Assembly (NCBI RefSeq): GCF_013019105.1
Contig: NZ_BLTE01000008.1
Location: 62,001-126,000, forward strand
Source of the DNA: Fundidesulfovibrio magnetotacticus
Lineage (GTDB): Bacteria; Desulfobacterota; Desulfovibrionia; Desulfovibrionales; Desulfovibrionaceae
Length of the DNA: 64,000 nucleotides
Reading direction: 5' to 3'
Shown here: piece by piece, positions 61,219-64,000 of the stretch
How the letters are laid out: every line of letters begins with the position of its first letter
How positions within the stretch are numbered: position 1 is the stretch's first letter
Translations under genes and position numbers: made by a program
The notes under the pieces: generated by a model
What the model saw: the letters and a program-made list of their open reading frames with translations, nothing else
Told to the model about the DNA's origin: nothing
Database searches by the model: none

Positions 61219-62193
61219 TTAGGGTTGCTTGCCTTTGATGGTCTCGTCGTAAAGCCTTTCGATCTGACGGTCCAGCAGTTCCCGCTTTTCCTGGGGGATG
61301 GGCGAGGGCGGCGGCGCGGGCGGCTCCTGGGGCTTGGCGAAGATGTTCTCCTTGCCCTTGGGGGGCGCGGGAGCGGGCTTGCCCTGGGCGGGTTCCTGGG
61401 GCTTGGGGGTCTCCATCACCAGGCGGATGCGCCGGTTCTTGGGGTCGAAAGGGTTCTCGGGCACGAAGGGGCGCGTGGCCGCGAACCCGGCCACCTGGCC
61501 CACGGCGTCCTGGGCCACTCCGGCCTTTTCCAGTTCGCGCCGGGCCGCGGCGGCGCGTTCCGTGGAAAGCTCCCAGTTGGTGAAACGCTCGCCCGCGTAG
61601 GAGTAGGCGTCGGTGTGGCCCTCCACGGTCAGGCGGCCCTTGCCCGCTTTGGCGAACTGCGGGGCCACGGCGGCCAGTGCGCGGCGCGCGTCGGGCGTGA
61701 GGTCGGAGCGGCCCAGGGCGAAGAGAGGCTTGCCCTTGGCGTCCTCCACCACCTCGACGATGAGCCTGTCGGCCTCGGTCTTGACGATGATCTGGTCCTT
61801 GAGGTCGGGCACCTTGGCCTCGATGGCCTCTTTGACGGCCTCGGCGGCCTTCTCGGCCTCGGATTTCTCCTTGGCCGGCCCCGAGGGGGTCTCGGAGAGC
61901 GGTTCCACGATGGAGGGCGGGTTCTGGGGCTGGGCGATCTGGGAGAGGTCCGTGGCCGGGATGAGGCCCGGCTTGCCGCCGGTGTCCAGCAGGCTGAAGG
62001 ACTGGAAATACTGCGCGATCTCCTCGCGCTTTTCCTTGGGCAGGGAGTTGACCAGCCACATCACCAGGAAGAAGGCCATCATGGCCGTGACGAAGTCGGC
62101 GTAGGCCACCTTCCAGCTGCCGCCGTGGGCGCCGCCGTGGCCTCCCTTCTTCACCTTCTTGATGATGATTTTCTTGTGTTCCTTGTCCGCCAT
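61219..62193 (-). CDS. motB: Flagellar stator protein MotB (copy 2)
   Basis: 324 residues. The membrane helix with the channel aspartate (D33 in VAYADFVTAMMAFFLVMW) is followed by a long linker and an OmpA-like domain with the canonical VEGHTDAYSYAGERFTNWELS and NPFDPKNRRIRL. A Pro/Lys-rich C-terminal tail follows. A gly/his-rich basic N-terminus precedes the helix. The ATG at 62193 has GGAAGGGAG upstream; earlier in-frame starts lack conservation. The gap 62194-62409 on its 5' side holds only the rpmA terminator. Confidence 0.95.
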   Translation of the reverse strand: MADKEHKKIIIKKVKKGGHGGAHGGSWKVAYADFVTAMMAFFLVMWLVNSLPKEKREEIAQYFQSFSLLDTGGKPGLIPATDLSQIAQPQNPPSIVEPLSETPSGPAKEKSEAEKAAEAVKEAIEAKVPDLKDQIIVKTEADRLIVEVVEDAKGKPLFALGRSDLTPDARRALAAVAPQFAKAGKGRLTVEGHTDAYSYAGERFTNWELSTERAAAARRELEKAGVAQDAVGQVAGFAATRPFVPENPFDPKNRRIRLVMETPKPQEPAQGKPAPAPPKGKENIFAKPQEPPAPPPSPIPQEKRELLDRQIERLYDETIKGKQP

Positions 62194-62367
62194 GGCGCTC
62201 CCTTCCGGGTTGAATGCCATGCAAACGGCGGACCATGCAAGGGATTCCCACCCTCGTGCGACAGGGGGGAACACCAGGCCGGGGCGCGGGGACGGGCTCG
62301 CGGCCGGGCGCGGCAGGCTGCGACCCGGTCAAGCGGCTGGGGGGGCTCCGGACAGAGCGCAAAAAAA

Positions 62368-62390
62368 GGCGGCCCCACGGAGGGGCCGCC
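62368..62390 (-). terminator. Rho-independent terminator of rplU-rpmA
   Basis: GGCGGCCCC pairs with GGGGCCGCC (62368-62376 with 62382-62390), loop of five bases, followed on the minus strand by seven T. It lies 20 bases past the rpmA stop. Confidence 0.93.
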
Positions 62391-62409
62391 TGAATTCCGT
62401 GCCGGCGGA

Positions 62410-62679
62410 CTAGGCCGCGGCGGGAACCACGTGGATGCGGGTCTTCACCTTGCGGTTGCGGGTGTACTTCTCGAAGACCACCGCGCCGTCCACCAGGGCG
62501 AAGAGAGTGAAGTCCCGGCCCAGGCCGACGTTCTCGCCGGGGTGGAACTTGGTGCCCAGCTGGCGCACCAGGATGTTTCCGGCCTTCACGGCCTGACCGC
62601 CGAAGCGCTTCACGCCGCGACGTTGTCCGGCGCTGTCGCGGCCGTTGCGCGAGCTGCCGCCTGCTTTTTTATGAGCCAT
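62410..62679 (-). CDS. rpmA: 50S ribosomal protein L27
   Basis: 89 residues, full length: [20 protein letters not shown] at the N-terminus, then the beta-barrel with GKFHPG-type and FEKYTRNRK segments. AGGAGG six bases upstream of the ATG. It follows rplU after ten bases. The obg gene that often comes next is absent, replaced by a terminator and the stator genes. Confidence 0.98.
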   Translation of the reverse strand: MAHKKAGGSSRNGRDSAGQRRGVKRFGGQAVKAGNILVRQLGTKFHPGENVGLGRDFTLFALVDGAVVFEKYTRNRKVKTRIHVVPAAA

Positions 62680-62689
62680 GAGAAGCCTC

Positions 62690-63001
62690 CTAGGCCGTGA
62701 TCGCCTTGATCTTCAGGGTGGTGAGATCCTGGCGATGGCCGGTCTTCTTGTGGGAGTCGTTGCGACGCCACTTGTGGAAGACCACCACCTTGGGGCCGCG
62801 CAGATGCTCGACCACTTCGCAGGTCACCTTGGCGCCGCCCACGTAAGGAGCGCCGACCTTCAGGCCGCCTTCGGCTCCCACGAGCAGGACCTTTTCCAGG
62901 GCCACTTCGGCGCCAGCCTCCACCGGGAGCTTCTCCACGGTGATCTTTGCGCCTTCCTCGACACGGTACTGCTTACCGCCGGTTTCAACAATCGCGTACA
63001 T
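62690..63001 (-). CDS. rplU: 50S ribosomal protein L21
   Basis: 103 residues, full length: [20 protein letters not shown], then [19 protein letters not shown] with the conserved C-terminal pattern. The ATG at 63001 has GGAGG seven bases upstream. First gene of rplU-rpmA. Confidence 0.98.
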   Translation of the reverse strand: MYAIVETGGKQYRVEEGAKITVEKLPVEAGAEVALEKVLLVGAEGGLKVGAPYVGGAKVTCEVVEHLRGPKVVVFHKWRRNDSHKKTGHRQDLTTLKIKAITA

Positions 63002-63029
63002 GAATAGACCTCCGCAAACGGGGAAGCCG

Positions 63030-63058
63030 TTCTTACGGAGCCCACGGTTTTTTGTCAA
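63030..63058 (-). promoter_or_regulatory. Candidate promoter of rplU-rpmA
   Basis: A perfect TTGACA (minus, 63058-63053) and TAAGAA (63035-63030) are 17 bases apart, upstream of rplU. The gap 63002-63200 separates it from the divergent carbamoyltransferase. Confidence 0.6.
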
Positions 63059-63200
63059 CCCCGTTCCCGCGCTTTTTCCTCCCGTCCACTCCGTTGACAA
63101 CCCCCGACGCCCCATGACAGACCCGGAACGCGCAGGGACACGAGGCGTCCCGCGCGCGCTCCCACCGCGCGCCCGCCGCGCGCGACCAGAAGGACATTCC

Positions 63201-64000
63201 ATGAACATCCTCGCGATCCAGATAGGCATCGGCGCGTCCGTCTGCCTGCTCAAGGACGGCAAGATCGTCCTGGCGGTGGAGGAAGAGCGCCTCTGCCGCC
63301 AAAAGGGCTTCATGGGCTTCCCCGCCCAGGCCCTGGCATACCTCAAGACGCGCCACCCCCGCGAGCTGGACTCCCTGGCCCTCTGGGGCATCCCCGGGCG
63401 CGACGACGTGCTCCACTCCAAGGCGGAGTTCCAGACCCGCTACGACGCCCGCCTGGAGCCCGCGCGCAAGCCCTCCCTGGCCCAGTCCTGCAAGGGGCTC
63501 GCCTGCCGCGCCCTGCCCGACGAGGTGAAGGCCCTCATCAAGCCCTCCCTCAAGAAGCCCTCGGTGGCCAGCATGGTCCGCGAGGCGCTGGAAGGGTTCG
63601 AGCTGCCCGAGAAAAGCCTGCGTCGGCCCGGCCACCACCTCTGCCACGCGGCGGCCGCCTACTACGGCCTGGGCCGCGACCATGAGCGCCCCTACCTGGT
63701 GCTCACCCTGGACGGCGGCGGCGACGGCCTGTGCGCCACCGTCTCCATCGGCCGCCGTGGACGCCTGGAGACCGTGGCCGCCACGCCCACCGGGCACTCC
63801 GTGGGCAACCTTTATTCCAACATCACGCACCTTCTGGGCTTCACGCCCCACGAGCACGAGTACAAGCTCATGGGCATGGCCCCCTACGTGCCCGAGCGCC
63901 ACACCGCGCGCGTGCGCGACATCCTTGCCGGATACGTGGGCCTGGACCCCGCCAATCCCATGCTTTTCAAGCGCCTGATCCCCGAGAGCACCACCATCTG
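63201..64000 (+). CDS. NodU/CmcH-type carbamoyltransferase (3' end outside the window)
   Basis: About 266 codons are visible; family members have 550-620 residues. MNILAIQIGIGASVCLLKDGKIV, VEEERLCRQKGFMGFP, GHHLCHAAAAYYG (metal-binding histidines), VLTLDGGGDGLCATV and NLYSNITHLLGFTPHEHEYKLMGMAPY match the N-terminal half of O-carbamoyltransferases, which use carbamoyl phosphate and ATP. In related bacteria such genes often modify surface sugars. The ATG at 63201 follows AGGA. Divergent from rplU. Confidence 0.88.
   Translation, partial: MNILAIQIGIGASVCLLKDGKIVLAVEEERLCRQKGFMGFPAQALAYLKTRHPRELDSLALWGIPGRDDVLHSKAEFQTRYDARLEPARKPSLAQSCKGLACRALPDEVKALIKPSLKKPSVASMVREALEGFELPEKSLRRPGHHLCHAAAAYYGLGRDHERPYLVLTLDGGGDGLCATVSIGRRGRLETVAATPTGHSVGNLYSNITHLLGFTPHEHEYKLMGMAPYVPERHTARVRDILAGYVGLDPANPMLFKRLIPESTTI

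Overview
The window comes from a GC-rich, Gram-negative, dissimilatory sulfate-reducing bacterium, most likely of the Desulfovibrionaceae or a close relative (Desulfovibrio or Fundidesulfovibrio type). The evidence is a nearly complete set of sulfate-respiration genes: sat, aprBA, qmoAB and dsrABD followed by a cbiA-type cobyrinate synthase. Alongside these are flagellar stators, large PAS-rich kinases and lipoproteins. I saw no rRNA, tRNA, CRISPR array, transposase or phage gene.

Layout. 1-5.6 kb: qmoB (cut by the left edge), qmoA, aprA and aprB on the minus strand, with elaborate leaders in front of aprB and qmoA. 5.8-12.7 kb: a PAS histidine kinase, then bcsA, bcsB and a TPR gene (cellulose-type exopolysaccharide). 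12.8-13.3 kb: a 437-bp intergenic element with inverted-repeat ends. 13.4-17.4 kb: ppiD-like chaperone and aconitase. 17.5-21.2 kb: a PhnD-type binding protein coupled to a membrane GGDEF-EAL protein, and a small coiled-coil gene. 21.8-27.7 kb: sat, a STAS gene, a phosphoesterase, an HD hydrolase, a truncated PLP-enzyme pseudogene, a TolC-type channel and a 3D-domain protein. 27.9-31.3 kb: polA and a TPR gene. 31.5-36.2 kb: a second copy of the intergenic element running into cbiA, then dsrD, dsrB and dsrA. 36.6-48.4 kb: YkgJ-type protein, two large sensor kinases, a Cys-rich lipoprotein with YajQ, a class II photolyase, a membrane protein, a MORN protein, lipoproteins and a CgeB-type glycosyltransferase. 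48.5-54.0 kb: M23 peptidase, a diadenylate-cyclase-like protein and an RsbU/STAS/RsbW partner switch. 54.1-62.2 kb: PilZ-motA-motB-hybrid kinase on plus, facing motB-motA-receiver on minus. 62.4-63.0 kb: rplU-rpmA. 63.2 kb to the right edge: a carbamoyltransferase (cut).

How it fits together. Sat activates sulfate to APS, AprAB reduces APS to sulfite with electrons supplied through Qmo, and DsrAB reduces sulfite. All of these genes lie on the minus strand within about 36 kb but in three transcription units, separated mainly by plus-strand signalling genes. The rest is a surface, motility and second-messenger neighbourhood: cellulose synthase with a PilZ domain, a GGDEF-EAL protein, YajQ, a PilZ protein beside a stator pair, and a DisA_N-like domain. 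No gene with an evident DNA-binding domain was found, so the four histidine kinases are orphan and the only receiver-only protein lies beside the second stator pair.

Most notable. (1) The aprBA leader combines a sigma70-type promoter, a short ORF with an ideal Shine-Dalgarno and, six bases after its stop, an intrinsic terminator still ahead of aprB: the architecture of a translation-coupled attenuator. (2) The qmoA leader holds overlapping, mutually exclusive hairpins. (3) A repeat family with inverted-repeat ends occurs as two full copies, one decayed copy and one single arm, and one copy supplies the C-terminus of CbiA. Start sites, promoters and terminators were read by eye and no database search was possible.
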